NCBI GenBank assembly: GCA_013398055.1
Contig: VZRS01010770.1
Coordinates: forward strand, 186,001-250,000
Length of the DNA: 64,000 bases
Direction of reading: 5' to 3'
Origin: Ifrita kowaldi
Lineage: Eukaryota; Chordata; Aves; Passeriformes; Cinclosomatidae
The number at the start of each line of letters is the position of its first letter. The first letter of the stretch is position 1. The position numbers were made by a program, and so were the translations under genes. Positions 1 through 13,689 of this stretch are shown in pieces. A model generated the notes under the pieces. It was not told the origin of the DNA, searched no databases, and saw only the letters and a program-made list of their open reading frames with translations.

Positions 1-3000
1 AATGGTATTCTGCTGCAGTTCACACAGAAGAAAAGGCCAGCACTGCGACAAGTAGACCTTCAGAGACCAAGGCCCACCCCTTCCTGCCACTGCTGTGTGT
101 GGCCTTCAGGCTTAAAAATGCTCTCCTTTTGCTGCAGTCACTATATGTTTTAAGCCACAATGTTTTGCTAGACTTTTTCAAAGTTGTTCTTCTAAGTATT
201 GTTTAGGCACCCACGGTGAGGCAGAGTCTGTGCACATGATGCTACAGAAATTATCACTGCCCTGTTTCAGCCACTTGCAGACACGGCACACAGAATTGCT
301 TGTGGCATCTCAATAGAAGACAAGAAGCCCAGAAACTGGGCAAGGAGGAGAAATATAGACCCTTCTTTTTTTCCATTCTGAAAGAAAACTTTTAAAATGC
401 AGACCTGCATTTCACTCCCTCTCAGTCTCATACATCATCAAAGTTCTTTCAGTAACAGTAACTTGATTTTAAGCATAAGAATGCACAGAGCACTCCTCCC
501 CCAGCCCCTATCTGCACATACAGATATGCTACAAGACATTCTCCAAATCCCTCCTGCTGAACCTGGTTTAAAAGCAACACACAAACAGCAGAACACAGGC
601 TATGGTTGCTGTCCATATTAATAGCTTCTTGTTGAAGACAGCATTAGTGGGAAGGCAAGAGGTAAAAAATCACTGTTGCATCATCTCTGACACAGACTCT
701 GAAACACCTCTGCATACCGATGATCACTTTTATTTCAAGTGGTTTATTTGAAGGAACCCTCAGTTCAGTCAAATGCAGGACCCCAGCAGAAAGCAAGCAG
801 ACTATATAAACAGTCAGTGGGTGCACTCTCATCCCAGCTTAGTCTTGCCCAATATATTCATTTTTCCATTTCCACTCAGCTTGATGGACACATATTGATT
901 ATTTCCCATCATTCTAATTAAATACATTTGTAGCATTGATATCTTCAGAGACATGACTTCTTCCAGGACAACAGTACAAGGAAAATAAAGTCACACGACT
1001 ATGAAGCTCAAAAACATTTGAATCTCACAAGCACTTATTTAGTGGTGAGCACTGGTGTCAGTGTTCCGTGTCATTGCTAGGCTAGGACTTGGATCTGAAA
1101 ATGGTCTTACAGGAGACTGTTGTTATCAGTATCACGTAATTTGGCAAATTTTAAAGGTGACCTTTGGAAAGCCAGACTTCCAAAAGATCATGTTAGGAAA
1201 TGGAAGCTCTTCCTGGAGACTGCCTAGCCTGTTTTATTGTACTGCTAACTCTCATCCCCCTCCGAGGATTTGCGTGTGACACTTCTCAGCTATTCATTGC
1301 TCTTTATTGCACAATTCCCGTACAAACCTGAAATCATAAAGTGGAAAAAAACATTTTGGGTTTATTTTGTAGTATTTGGGTGGCTAGATTCTTTGTTGCT
1401 TTTTATGATGCAGTGAAAACCTGTGCGACAGCTGACTCTTGTGATGGAGCACTTCATTTTTTCACAGCGCTGATCAGCCGAGAAACAAATGTCAGCTACA
1501 TACAGAGGTGCAGCAATTAAGTAAACTCTAAAAGTCCATTGGCTTTTGAAGTAATGTTTTCTACAAAAGCTGTGTAGCAGAAGGCCAACTAACCCACAGG
1601 TGACTGTCCCAACCACGTCTGTAACAGCAAGGCTGCTTCTGTTGCACAAGCAGCCTCAAATTCATTGCATTAAGTTGCTGCTCAATATGTTTTGGGAAAA
1701 ACAATGCAATTTCAAAGCTGCAACTGAGAAAGGTAAGCACATATTAAAAGAGTGCAGAAAAAGATTTCTGTAATTAGCTGCTTTTTTATATTATTCAATA
1801 TTCTTGCAGAGCACAAGGCAGAGAAACAAGTGAGGTGAATACAAGGATGATCATTGCTTCTGTTTATCCAGGAAGTCTAACTTCACACTAAACACTTTTT
1901 CTTTAACCCTTTGAAAAACAAGTCATTAAATAAGAGCAAGAGGGAACATACTCATGACTCAGGTCAGGTTAAAAACGGTAGTATACTTTTGGTCTCTTTT
2001 TACACCAGTTTGCAGTGTTTCCTTGACATGAATTTTATTTGTAATGCAGCTAGCTAAAAGGGACCTGATTCACCACTTCTTCCTCTCCTTCAGACAGCGA
2101 TATCTGAGAAAAGCACCATAAAGCCAGAAGGACAACACAGAGCGAAAATAACTACTAGAGATGCCAGGCAGCATTAGAGGAGCTCAGGGAGAGACTCAGA
2201 AATTAATTGCATCTAAGTAATTAGGAATGTCTATTTCTTGCAAGTTTTTTCCTCTAGCACTTGCCCAGGACTTGGGGATAATATTTTTGCCCTTCCAGCT
2301 AATAGCATTTAGGGTAGAAGAAATTAAAGCAGATAATTTCACATTTTGCTGAATTCCAGTGGGTTCTGACTGGTTTCAGAAAAATAAGTCTAACAAACTG
2401 CTCGTGCAAAGAACAAGTTCAATATTATATTGTATTGAAATGATGATTTAGGTATCGTATCAGTAGATTATACTGTCATCTAGTGGCAACGACTTAACTT
2501 GCATTCCAAAATACTGGAGACCAGTCTACAGATTGCAGACACCTACCAAGGAATTTTCTCTTGACTAGCTCTCGAAAACAGCCAAATGTTCACGGAAACT
2601 TTCAAGGGCTACCACCATAATAATGGAAGATTCGGACATATATTGTGACCTTGATGCTCCTGCACACGTTGAAAATAAAAAGCCCCTAAAAACTATCTCA
2701 GAAGATGCATAGCCCTCCTAAACTTATCCTACTTCCTGAATAGTAGAAGGCAAATATCATGAGCTGAAAGTTAGACAAAAGCCAGAGCCCTCTATCAAGA
2801 TGCAAAGTAAAAAATACTAGTCCCTAACACATCACATTAGGAACTATCTTATGCTATTTTACTCTTTTTTATAGGAATGCATTTTACTTGGACGTCACTG
2901 ACAGAAGAATGCATAAAGTCAAATACTAACTTGGAAACAGAATAAGCAATAAACTCACAGGAACTTCCAGATGTTCAGAGAACAGAAGTAAATGGAAGGA

Positions 3001-3877
3001 AAAGGACAAAATCATTACTAGATGAATATGAGCAGTGGTTTAAGCATGATTAAGAAACCACAAGCTTGTTTAAGAGCCACAATTCTAAGTGTCCACCCCA
3101 TTCTAACACAAAACTGCCCATAAAATAGTTCATTTAATGACTTTTATAATCAATCCACTACTGACAGAGCCAGACAGAAAGAGCACAGTGGCATTAAACA
3201 GTTTGCCAAGCTAAAGTACTGACCAGTATGCTCAGAGAAAACCGGTAGTTTTCAATTTTCCTATGCGACCCGCCAAAGCATACAGTGTGGAGTACTCTGC
3301 TACCTTTTATTTTTCTGAAGGATAATACAAATATGAAAGAGATCTGAAGAAGAAGTCCAAAGAGAAGAAGAGGGAAAACAGCAAAAAAAAAGAGCAGATG
3401 AAGCAAACACTGAAGGATGAGCCCTAGGGAAAAATGTACAAGACCTTTGGGGCCAGATGCCAACTGGAAGTGAGGAGTGTGGACACAGATGCTGTGTTAT
3501 TGCCCTTTAATCATTCTGGTGTCCGGAGACAGGGATGAGTAAGACTTGGGGGAAGGGACGATGCACAACCCTGTCTGTGACCTTGTCCTGCAGCACAGAC
3601 CCCCCGCATCCCTTTCCCATAGATACAGCTCTATCTGCCCAGGGAAACAGGTGTTTGTACACCCGTATTTGCACCCAAGAAACAGCTCTTTTATTGCTTA
3701 CAATACCACAGATTTAATCAGCCCTTCTGAGGACACGTCATGACTCTTACAGTCAGGTTCAGCACTGTGCCAGTGTAACCATAGCTCACATATAAAGTGT
3801 CTGTTGAAGAGAAAGCAGACACGAAAAGTAACTTCTAGCCTGCACCAAGGAGGCAGTTTTTCAGATATGTTGCTGTT
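1..3877. other. Non-coding unique sequence, no gene seen
   Basis: AT-rich unique sequence with no recognisable exon, RNA gene or young transposon. Open frames here are at most 95 codons and have no recognisable domain. One GTAAGC donor-like site follows an AAAG at about 1733, but the upstream acceptor is weak, so I do not call an exon. Confidence 0.6.
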
Positions 3878-4062
3878 ATTGGTAATTTTTTGTTGGGATT
3901 TTTTTCTGGGCAGATGGTTACACTGTTTATCCAGACTATTTTATATTCCATTTCTTGCACATCCTGATATTTTGTTTGCTTTTGTGGATTGCTGTGGGAG
4001 AGATACTAATGTTTGCTGGACCAGACCTTTGGGCTGGACTTGTGCAGATGTTCTGGTTGTGA
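3878..4062 (+). mobile_element. Ancient CR1/L3-like LINE 3' end
   Basis: The end of the segment (about 4014-4060) reads GCTGGACCAGACCTTTGGGC followed by a CTGG...GTTCTGG stretch. This parallels the 3' end of old CR1/L3 elements, whose consensus has a 'gatactgg..tagatggacctttggtctgacccagtatgg' block. Upstream, GGTAATTTTTTGTTGGGATT..CTGGGCAGATGG (from 3881) and TTTCTTGCAC (about 3951) line up in the same order with the L3 words for 'gaaggaattttttccc..gggcagatt' and 'tttcttgcacc'. Several words in the right order on one strand make this more than chance. It is strongly diverged, so it should predate birds. The 114-codon frame at 3804-4148 that overlaps it is not a gene. Confidence 0.65.
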
Positions 4063-7000
4063 AATCCTCTGTTCTTCATTACCTATTATCCATCTCCCAA
4101 GCCATCCTGTCCTCCAGTGAATTCTCTTTTTATGGCTGTAACAAGTAAATTTTCTGGCTTTCACAACTCATGACAAAAGTTAGTGTTCCACAATTTATTT
4201 ATATTTTTGTAATTTGCACAAATGAAATTATCTACAGGAAGGGATTTTCAGTAGTATAAATATGTGTTGTCACAAAAAACACATTTGTAACAGCATTAAA
4301 GAAACTTCAAAACTAAAAAGCATTCTGATTGCAGCAGCCCATTTAATATGCATACCCCTCACTGAAATTAAGCTACATTAGCTAATCAGTGAAGAAATAA
4401 GAGAAGCAATATCTTGGTGTGAATTAACAATGCCGGCTCTGCAAGACAGTTAATTGAGATCTGAAACATAGGGAATTACAAACAAGACACCAAAATATTC
4501 AGAACTAGAACACATTCTAAAGTTTGACAGCACTCTTACTTAATGAACAATTTCTTATCTTTTTATCAGAAAGGCATGACCAAAAAAATCAAACATCAAG
4601 TGATGACAACTCATTCATCTAACTATGTTTGTAGTTCAGGTTTATAGAGAAGAAAAGTGCAAAAAGGAGGGGCAATTTTTTTTATCCTGTATATCTAGAC
4701 CTATATTATCATGGTTACTGCTACCAGTACCCACTGCCAGAAAACCAAGCAGTCTTGACCAAGAACCTCCTGTGCTAGGCACTGCACAGGAAGACACAGG
4801 CCCCCCTTAGATGCCATTCAGGAGCCAACAGATGGATGGAGATAGACCGTGTTCTGCAAGGACTTTAGGGCCAGGCAGGAGGGACCAGTCCCAGGGCACG
4901 GGCAGCGCAGCTCCACCCTGTGCTTTGAGAACAGCACTTAACCAAGGGTAGTAACACCCTCCACAAGGGATGATATGACTAATTGTCTCCACTTCATAGA
5001 TGGCAAGATGATCTCAGCAAAAATACTCCTTGAATAAGCACAAGTTTTATACATACAGATGATGATAATGATGATTGTGCTGTACTGACGCATGTCAGGG
5101 AAGCCTGTGGTACCCCACAAGGCTGCCTCAACTGTCCAGGTATGATGTACAGAAACCAAAAGCCTTTCAGCATAAGCTGGTCACACATATATATCTTCCA
5201 TATTCTGTGTTCTGCCCAGCTCATGACAGAGCAGGGGCCTGGCTTGAGTGTGCCCATTCTCAGACCCTTGCCTTAACCAGCAAAGATGGCAGCCCTGCAA
5301 CACAGCTTCTCTGCTATAAGCTTATCATTTAAGACACTCTACTAGATAACTCAGTTTTAACTGCTGTAACAGCACAAGAACAACATTCTTATGGACCAAC
5401 CTAATGCTCATTTTGTACACTCTTAAAATCTTGTACTGATTACACATTTCACTTTTTCATTATCCTTTCTACAATTAACTCTCAATTGTCAGGGCAATGG
5501 GGAAGGCTGGAGATAGAATAATCCAGATAAGGAAATAACATGGGTGAAACAAAACAGATACATATTAGGTTGTAAGAATCAGAGTAAATATATTTAATTT
5601 TGAAAAAGTTGATATGAAGAATGACACAGTAAATATAATGAAAATTAGGTGGCAGGCAGAAGTGGTTAATCCACAATTCAATCTTCACACAGGTAATCAA
5701 AAGTTGATTGTCCATGTTTACACCTGCAGTGAGCTCCACTGCTGCTCTTCTGATCAAAAATTCCAGTCCTTGGCTTGCTTAGGACTATGGCAACTAGGAT
5801 AAAAAACTGAAGTCTGATCTGTCTTGGTAAGGGACATCTTGTCTCCCATGGATGCAGTTTCTCAAATCGTAATTAGTGAAGGTAGAAACCATGACTGGTA
5901 CCTAACGTTCTGCAGGATATAAGATTTCTAGCAGCCCACAGACCCGTGGAGATGGAAACTAATGGGAGGCAGCTCCCAGGCTGCACATGCATGCTGCACT
6001 TTCTTCAACGCATTGTCATCCATTGTTGGACTGAGACAAATTCTAGACTGGCTAAACAGTCATTTTTGGGGCACTTCTACAAAATCAAGCTGTGCTTTAT
6101 TCCCTCAGAACTTGTTAAGGAAAAATAAAATTAAAAGACTTTTAATTTTCCTGCCACAGCAAACAAGAAACATTGTCCCAACTCTTCACAACACAAGTAT
6201 CACTTTATCTGTCTTACTGCTGCAGTCAGAAGGGTTTTTGTGCTCTGAATTTTGTTCTAACAAAGAAGCAAAAGTAATAGAATCAGAAAAGCCATGGAGA
6301 TTTTGTGACATTTTGAAAGCTGCTCTGAAAACCTACCATTCTAAAAAGATATTCTGTCCCATCCAAAAAGATATTCTGTCCCATCCAAACCCTGGGCCCC
6401 AAGGTCAACCCCAGAAAAAAAGGCCAATGAAGAAATTACTTAAGAACATAGTGCCTATTTTAAATACTGACTGAGAAGGATAGAGAAAAAGTGCCACACG
6501 ACCAGTGAGTCTGGAAGAATTTAGGGTTCAAGGTTTCTGCTGCAACACAGAAATTTAATGCAAGAGCTCCTTTTGGTTTCCGACCCAAAAAAACAAAACA
6601 AAACAACTTGTTTACTTCAAGAGTTTTTGGGCGTTCCCAAGGAATCAGATTTATTCATTTGCACTGCTCCAAAGAGTTTCAGAAGAAAACTGGAAATGTG
6701 CCTGGTGCTGGATATAATCTCAGAGAATTTACAATCAAAATGGATGAGACAAATGTATTCCAATTTTACAAATGTGAAACCAAAGCCTCAAATTACACAG
6801 AAAACCCATTACAGAGTTAGAAATTCAATTTATATTCCTGAACCTGATTTGAAGCCTTACCTACAGATATCTCTGTCTTTTAATTGTACAAATTTACTTT
6901 ATAATTTGCCTCATTTACAAAGGTTATTAAATTTGACACCTGAATATAAAAATTGACATGGTTTAAAGAATTAATAGGAGAACAAACAACGCAGCCTTGT

Positions 7001-8050
7001 GTCCAGTGCAGATTGCTACAGCCAAACTTCTGCTGAAGTTCACCAGCACAGGAGTTCCTCTTGGCTAGGCACCAGTGCCAGCCAAGGGAAACTAAATAGC
7101 ATTCAGCTGACTGAGGCTGGGATGAAATGAATGTGCCGTAACTGTGTGCTAGTATATCAAGACTTGTCCTCATTTAGACAACCCCTCTTTAAAGAATGAA
7201 CGATCTTCAACAGCAATATCTTGGTATGAGAAGATGAAGAAGTAATGGCACAGAAGAAGCAGAACCACAGGTGGTATTAATACTGGCCATACATGTGGTG
7301 ATGCGCCCTTCACTCGTTCCGTCACTTCCCTGTCACTATGTGGCAGGGGAATGCAAAATAACTCTCCGCTAAGTGCTCTTTAGGAACCTATATTCTTCCA
7401 CACAGCAAGATCTTGTTGGCTGCCATGTCTCACATGAAGGGTGTAGGGCAGGTGTTCTGCATTGCTGATGGACTTCCCCTTTCTCTGCTATGTAATGTCA
7501 CCCTGCTAATGAAAGCAAATGGAATAGCACTTTCTATTCCCAGGAATAGAAATCCCAGACTGGTATGGCCATGAAACTCATGATGCTGCTTTATTTTTTT
7601 CTCTATTCTGATTGCAATAAGTTTCCTATTGTTCTAATAAATTATATATCTTTAAAGTGAATGCTTGGAGTAGATTTAGATCCTAATGGTTAGTGCACTA
7701 TTGTTCTCTTAATACACCAGAGAGACATGAAGTGACATCCTCATGGAAGTTTTGTTCTAATGAATTTCCAGGCTTTTGCTAAGTATATGTAAAGGATGGA
7801 TCTCAGCAGTTTGCTACTAACTGGAGATTGGTCCTGACTCTGAAGGATTTGAGCTTTCCTTGGGCTGAATTTGCTGTTCAGTATGCTCAAAGGGATTTGC
7901 TGTTACTGCAGAGCTCACAGATTAATCTGGTCTCTCTCAGGCATGGAGAATATTTGAGCCAGGCCCTTCTAGTCAAATGACACATTCCACTGCTGCATAT
8001 CTTTTAACAGTCCCCAAAATCTCCTGCAGAATTGATCACATGTCCTAGTT
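4063..8050. other. Non-coding unique sequence with a homeodomain-motif-rich patch
   Basis: No gene or young repeat is recognised. The stretch 4335-4475 is dense in TAAT/ATTA cores, with TTAATATGCAT, TTAGCTAATCAG, GAATTAACAATG and TTAATTGAG, which is the composition of many developmental conserved non-coding elements. A 170-codon frame at 5962-6474 and a 132-codon frame at 6558-6956 (both plus) show no domain, no codon bias and no splice context, and I treat them as chance. Confidence 0.5.
6343..6386. repeat. 22-bp tandem duplication (2 copies)
   Basis: The unit AAAAAGATATTCTGTCCCATCC occurs twice head to tail at 6343-6364 and 6365-6386 with no mismatch. It is a simple local duplication. A 22-bp unit would shift the frame of any coding sequence, which argues against the open frame spanning it being a gene. 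Confidence 0.9.
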
Positions 8051-8115
8051 TTAGGCAGTCCTGTGAGGAGCAGGGAGTTGGACTCGATGATCCTTATCAG
8101 TCCCTTTGAACTTGA
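8051..8115 (+). mobile_element. CR1 LINE 3' terminal fragment
   Basis: GCAGTCCTGTGAGGAGCAGG followed by GAGTTGGACTCGATGATCCTT is the sense-strand end of an avian CR1, which normally continues into a 'gggtcccttccaactc..attctatgattctatg' tail. Here it continues as CAGTCCCTTTGAACTTG and the terminal octamer repeats are eroded. Only about 65 bp survive, so it is a strongly 5'-truncated copy, as is usual for CR1. It is the only clear CR1 on the plus strand in the window. Confidence 0.85.
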
Positions 8116-10169
8116 TTTTAATTACAAATAAAGCATCTGATACATTAAGCATGTTTCCTTGCATATGAACCAGCTCTTATTTCTACTGATGTTTTTGTTC
8201 ATAAATTGCTACAAACAGCTTGGACAAACAGGAGGTGGTTTGCCTGGGTCATTTACTTTGAATATTTGACATTTGTAATTTACACTGGGTAATTCTTACC
8301 TTAGATCGATAGTCAGACATTTGTCCTCCTTGATTACATGATAAAATTTAACGAGAGAAGATACAAATAGATAATGAATAATAACAGCTCTTTACATTAA
8401 TATTGCATTACACATTACTTAGCCCCAAACCCAGACATGAACAAATCCAATGTAATTGGAAAGCCACAGTTTAAGAGGCCAGCAGACATTGTCAAATGCA
8501 AGATGAGTGTAACCAAATTTGTTCCAAGTCCTTACATTGCAGCATCCAGGCAGCTCTAACCTATACTGCTGTGATGTCTCTAAAAAAATAAGGTTATTTG
8601 TCTACACAGTCAAATTTTTTGCAAGGCACTGAGACACAGTAAGTCACATTTTTCCTATCTCTTTTCCTTTCACCTAAAAATTATACTCATTCAGTATATT
8701 TCTGCAGAAAGTTTACTAAATATTTTCCTTAAGTACCTTTTTGAATGAGGGCCAAAATCATAAAATTAAGAACTTAGGACTACAGAAATAAAATTAATAA
8801 GCTAGTGTGCCTGGGGGAGCTTATAAGAAACCACCATAAAATAATAACAACAGTAATGATGTCATAAGAAAAGGGGGGGGGTGGTGTGCACATGTGTGTG
8901 TTTATGTTTATATTTAGGTAATCCTGGAAAGGTGTATTATACAATATAAGTCAGTAAAGCATCCATGAAAATTATTTCTAGCAGACACAATAAAGACCAT
9001 ACCGAACATACTAATATAATAGCTGCTAGTAATAATTTCATGTATCAGATACACTCTTTCTCATATCCCGTGCATCTGATGGCTTGCAGGACTGAACACA
9101 CAGCCATGATGGGCTATGAGGGAGACACTTGCTGGTACAAAGGTACCGTATGAAGTGAACTCCACATTCCTCTGGAGCTGGTTAAAAACCTCTTACAGGA
9201 AAACTTCTTAGGACCTCTGTTATGCATAACATAAACTCACACATTAAAACCTTCAGGGTCCTGATCCAGAGTTCATGGAGACAGCAAAAATCTCCTTTTC
9301 TTTTGATGGGTGTGGCATTGCCTTTCCTTTTTTTTTGCTGAGTTGTTACCTCAGTCAAAGTCCAGCTCAGCCCTTCATTTGTACGATGGCAAACCTCAGC
9401 TTCATAAAACTTGCTCATGACTTCCAGAAATTAATTTTTTATCTAAAAATGGCAAGGCCTTGAAATAGTCACAACATGAGATATTTGCATTCTGGTCTTT
9501 AGAGACCATAGATTCAAATATACTTACATCCCATTTTTAAGTTTTTCCTGCATCCCTAAAACTTAAAAAATCATTCTGCTTTTGTTAATGAGAACAGGTT
9601 CTCTTGCACAGACACTTGCTCCAAGGTTCTAAGGCTTTAAGACAGACATATTTAATGAAAGTACAATGGTTAACTCGTGTTGTGTTGTGGTTAGCTTTTG
9701 TTAACTGTGTTAAATAAGGCTGAGCCATAGATCTGCAGGAAATACCATCACTAAACAGTAAATTTGGCATAAACTGATTTTCTAAGGAGCGAGAATATTT
9801 GTCAAGTCAAATCAACTCTTACAGACTGTTTCAGACACCAAAAAAAAAGAAGAAATGTCAAAAATGTCAAAACACTTCTCAATATTTTTTCTGAAACATC
9901 GACATCTTGTATCCGCATTTCCCAAATAAGACACTGGTATTTTCTATCTGGAAAGGCAATTTTTCCTTACAAATTGAACTGAGCTTCATGAAGGAGCTAT
10001 AAGAAAGGGTTAAATAAACTGATAATTAAACACAAGGAATTGCCTGAAGTCAGCTGGTCTTGGCATTGTTTTTTAAAACCAAAATCTTCAAATCTTTTGT
10101 AACTAGCTTCAAGGAAATCCATAGCTTCTTAGCTGTGAGCAGCTGAAATTATTAGGAAGGATTTGCCTC
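8116..10169. other. Non-coding unique sequence with a G9/GT-rich tract
   Basis: There is no gene here. A run of nine G at 8873-8881 is followed by a GT-rich stretch to about 8903 (TGGTGTGCACATGTGTGTGT), a degenerate microsatellite. The remainder is AT-rich with chance open frames only. Confidence 0.6.
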
Positions 10170-10262
10170 CGTAAATTTGACTGCCAGTTTTGACAACGTT
10201 TCCTCAATGACCTTGAGTACATCACTCAACAATCTGTGCTTCACCTTCCTTGTCTATCTACT
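10170..10262 (+). mobile_element. MIR/CORE-SINE-like remnant
   Basis: ATGACCTTGAGTACATCACT then CAACAATCTGTGCTTCACCTTCCTTGTCTAT follows the MIR/L2-tail core (tgaccttgggcaagtcactt..cctctctgtgcctcagtttcctcatctgt) in order and spacing. The match is diverged, as expected for an element older than birds. The 5' boundary is uncertain. The alternative is an L2 tail, which shares this 3' core. Confidence 0.45.
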
Positions 10263-13200
10263 TGGATTTTACTTGGATTGTATTGAAATCATCTCATGTC
10301 AAGAATACCATTTACCAGTATGAATTGTCATTTACTTCTCAGTTTATCTGTGACAAGGCTGCCCGGTAATGTCATCTTATTAATTGTCATCTTATTAACA
10401 GGGAGAATAGAGCTTTACATGTATTTTCATCCCAGTATGGATGAAACCATATGGTTGGTTGGTGTGATTATTTACATTCCTCTAAGTAATCAAGTGATTT
10501 TTCTAGTGTGTTTGTAAGCATTCCTAAACTGTTCAGCTCACACTTGCCTCTTGGTGCTTTCTTCAAAAATAATTTAATTTAACTGTGAAAAATAATAAAG
10601 AGAAAGGTTGTTCAAGGCATAGTGCAGCACATGACTCCTTCCCTGCTGGGGGAGGTTTCTTGCCCGACCTACTGCATGCTCATGCTTTTTGCTTTCCTCT
10701 CAAGGAAATTAAACGAGTTTCCACAACTGAGCTTTAACCATCAGTAAAACACCAACCCTCTGGCACAGGCCATTACCAGCAAGGCAAAGCGGCTCACACA
10801 GAAGCAGATACTTGTGCCTAATCTGTGCTCTGGGACCTCTCAGAAGTCTTGCAATATCAATTACTGGGCCTAAGCCGTCAGGAAGGTATTTACACACAGC
10901 AAGTTTCCAAATTCACTTGCTTTGTATCACACTTGGTGGCCACATGGGCTGCCAGGTGGCATGGGACAGGGACAACATGAGGCCTCTGCTCCCAGGGGAC
11001 CTGTGCAGGACAAGGCCTTGCTGCAGGGCACAGCAGCAGCCACAAGTAGTGCAATTTCTCAAGCACTTTATGACAAGAACTCTCTCTTCTAGCAACAAGC
11101 AAGGAACAGAAATATTGGACAATTCCCAGGGTCTGTGAGTTTCATTTTGTAGCAAATGGAAGAATTTGGCTCCTTAACCATAAGAACCTGAACAAGTGTG
11201 TTTATCTAGCTCACACACAGATTATTGTCTACAAAACAAATGACCTCTTGCCACATTTGCACAGTTCCTAGGACCAGGAAAACCCTCCAAATCTGTCCTG
11301 CCTCAACTCCTAAATAAAACAGCCCAGGGACTATTCTCTCTTACATCCGCACCATTAAACTCTCCCCAAGCAGAGTAGCCAAGTCCAAATCACCTTACAG
11401 CAACAGCCCCAGGCAGACACTGGGCTGCCCAGCAGAGCACCCAACTGTCCCAGCCAAAACCCACACCCAGCCCCTTGCTGTGGCTCCAGTTCCTGCGCTG
11501 CTACTGGAGCACCTTGGGGGCACCAACAAACTTATCTGGAAGGGAAAGAGAGAATGCCACTGCTAGCATCTCAAGGATGGGATGCTACATCACATGCTCA
11601 AGGCTGCAGCTGTTGCCTGTGGGAGAGACAGACAGAGGGCCAGGGCACTGTCTGGCCACCTCAGCACTTTCATCACAATCTGCCTCTGAAAATGAAGTGC
11701 CTCAGTACACATCCTACAGCCCCTCTAGAGTACAAAGCATGACAGCAACACTTCAAAAGCATGAAGGGGTAAATCTTCAGCTGATTTGTGAGTTTAATCA
11801 AACTATGGCTATGAGTACCAGGACAGGGTATTGACCACACCCACAAGCACTCACACTCCAGTGAGAAACCAAGGGGAAATTCAGGACAACTGCAGGACCT
11901 ACTATCTCTTTGTGGCAAAGTAGTTACTAGAGACTGGGTTTTAATGGGTGATTTCATAGCTCTACAACCATCCGTTTCACAATTTTCCAGTTTGTGATAG
12001 CAACAAATGGAAAAACACTTCTTCCAAGCAGAAGTACACATGTATTTTGGGGGTTGTTATTTGTTAAACAGTTTAAATTAAATTATGTTTGGTTGAGGGT
12101 AATGACTTATGTAACTTCGTGGTTTTTATTCAATTCCAGCAATGATACCTCACAAATTCTTAACAGGATTCCAGTACAGGCTTAGCTGCTTTGCTGAACT
12201 GAAATGGGTTTTTATTCTCCATCCAAAGATAAGCAAATGATTGAATTTGCAAAGTAAGTTTCTTGAATTCTTCCTGGAATAGAGGTCAGAAGAAGCATGA
12301 ACTTCCTTTTCAATCCTAATCCATATTTCTATTTTTTTTTTTATTAGGACTAGATCCAGATTTTTCTGTTCCTTGCTGAAACAGTCACAGAATGTCTTCT
12401 ATCATCTCATTTTCTTACAGAAATAAAAAATATGCTTAACTCCATAAAATATGTGTTTAGCATGAAAACCCATAAATTTGACTAGACATTTTACATTTGT
12501 TAGTATCTCTTTCGGTGCAGGAACCATATTTGTGGATAAGGGAATATGCCTGGGTTTCCAAACTATTAACACCAATTTTTAACAGGGCATTGTACTTTTT
12601 TATAAAGACTTTGTTTTACAAGGTGATACCCTCTGCAATAGTCATATAAGCTTGGTTTTAAAGACATAAATTCAATTCCTGTTGAAATCCACAGCAAATT
12701 TGTGATCAAATTCTATGCCAAATGTTCAGCACCTGCCTCCCTTCACCACATGCCAGTATGGACAATCTTTCATTCATGTACTTAAACCGTGTTTAGAAGC
12801 TCCCATAGGTGTTCTGAAGGCTGATAATTAGTTTACATGCTACAGCTCTTTTTGAAACTCTACAGCTGCACACTGGGTATCTGCAGGCTTCTTATTTGTC
12901 ACTGATACGTACTGCCACATCTGTCTTTCTTCTTGCTGGGTTCTTCCTCCTATTATGATATCCACGTTTTTAACATAAAAATACCTCGATTTTAAATAGA
13001 TCAGAGGAAAAAATTTTGATCAAAAGACCAAGTTTTTTATTGTACTTTCAATGAAATAAGTTAATTTGAAGCATAAAGTAGCCCAAATCTTCAGAAACTC
13101 CATTTCCTACTAAGGGATATCTCCCAGAATCAAATCTCCCATCATTTTTTATGGTCTGTTCCAGACAAAATCCCAAAGAATTCAGTGGAAACTCATGTTC

Positions 13201-13689
13201 TTTGACTCCAAGGTTTGTCCTCCACTGATTCAATAATATGGATGATCAAGCTATCAGAGATGTGTGAGGACACACACATTTGCTGCAGCAGAATGGTAAA
13301 AGCAAGACACATTAACACCTACACTGTCTCTGCTGTGCACAATTCAGCAGAGAAGATTCTTAAGCAAGAGGGATTTTTCTCTGGACATTTTATTTGTCTC
13401 AGGCTGGTTTAAAGAAAATTTTCTCAGAGCATATGCCTCTTTTTATTCTTTTTTTAAATATCATTACCAGTATAAGTATCATTACCACAGTATACGTCTG
13501 CAAGAAAAAAAAGTGATAAGAAAAAATGCATTTGAAAATTTGTTTTATTTGAAATCAGATGCTCTCCAAAACTGATGTTGATTTTCTTTTTAAATTTGTC
13601 TTGAGGAAGCACTGCTACATGCATTTTGATTGGTTAGAAAAACCAAGCAAGAATGAATGCCAGATATTCAAAATGCGTGTGCATCTTTT
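10263..13689. other. Non-coding unique sequence
   Basis: No recognised element. It contains a 15-bp tandem duplication (GTCATCTTATTAATT / GTCATCTTATTAACA) at 10371-10400. Between about 10.6 and 11.8 kb the sequence is somewhat richer in G+C and in CA/AG words than its surroundings, with several overlapping open frames on both strands. None has a recognisable motif, and frames open on both strands are a composition effect. Confidence 0.5.

Noticed and set aside
1600..1735. Possible exon ending at AAAG|GTAAGC
   Set aside because: The best upstream acceptor (GTCTGTAACAG) has a poor pyrimidine tract, and the encoded Cys-rich peptide matches nothing.
3194..3463. 89-codon minus-strand frame with a very hydrophobic Leu/Phe stretch
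   Set aside because: The apparent membrane segment comes from an A/G-rich plus strand (GAAGAAGAAG-like), which always reads as Leu/Phe on the reverse strand.
5962..6474. 170-codon plus-strand frame, the longest in the window
   Set aside because: It has no domain, signal peptide or codon bias, and a perfect 22-bp tandem duplication inside it would shift a real reading frame. There is no splice or promoter context. It is consistent with chance over 64 kb in six frames.
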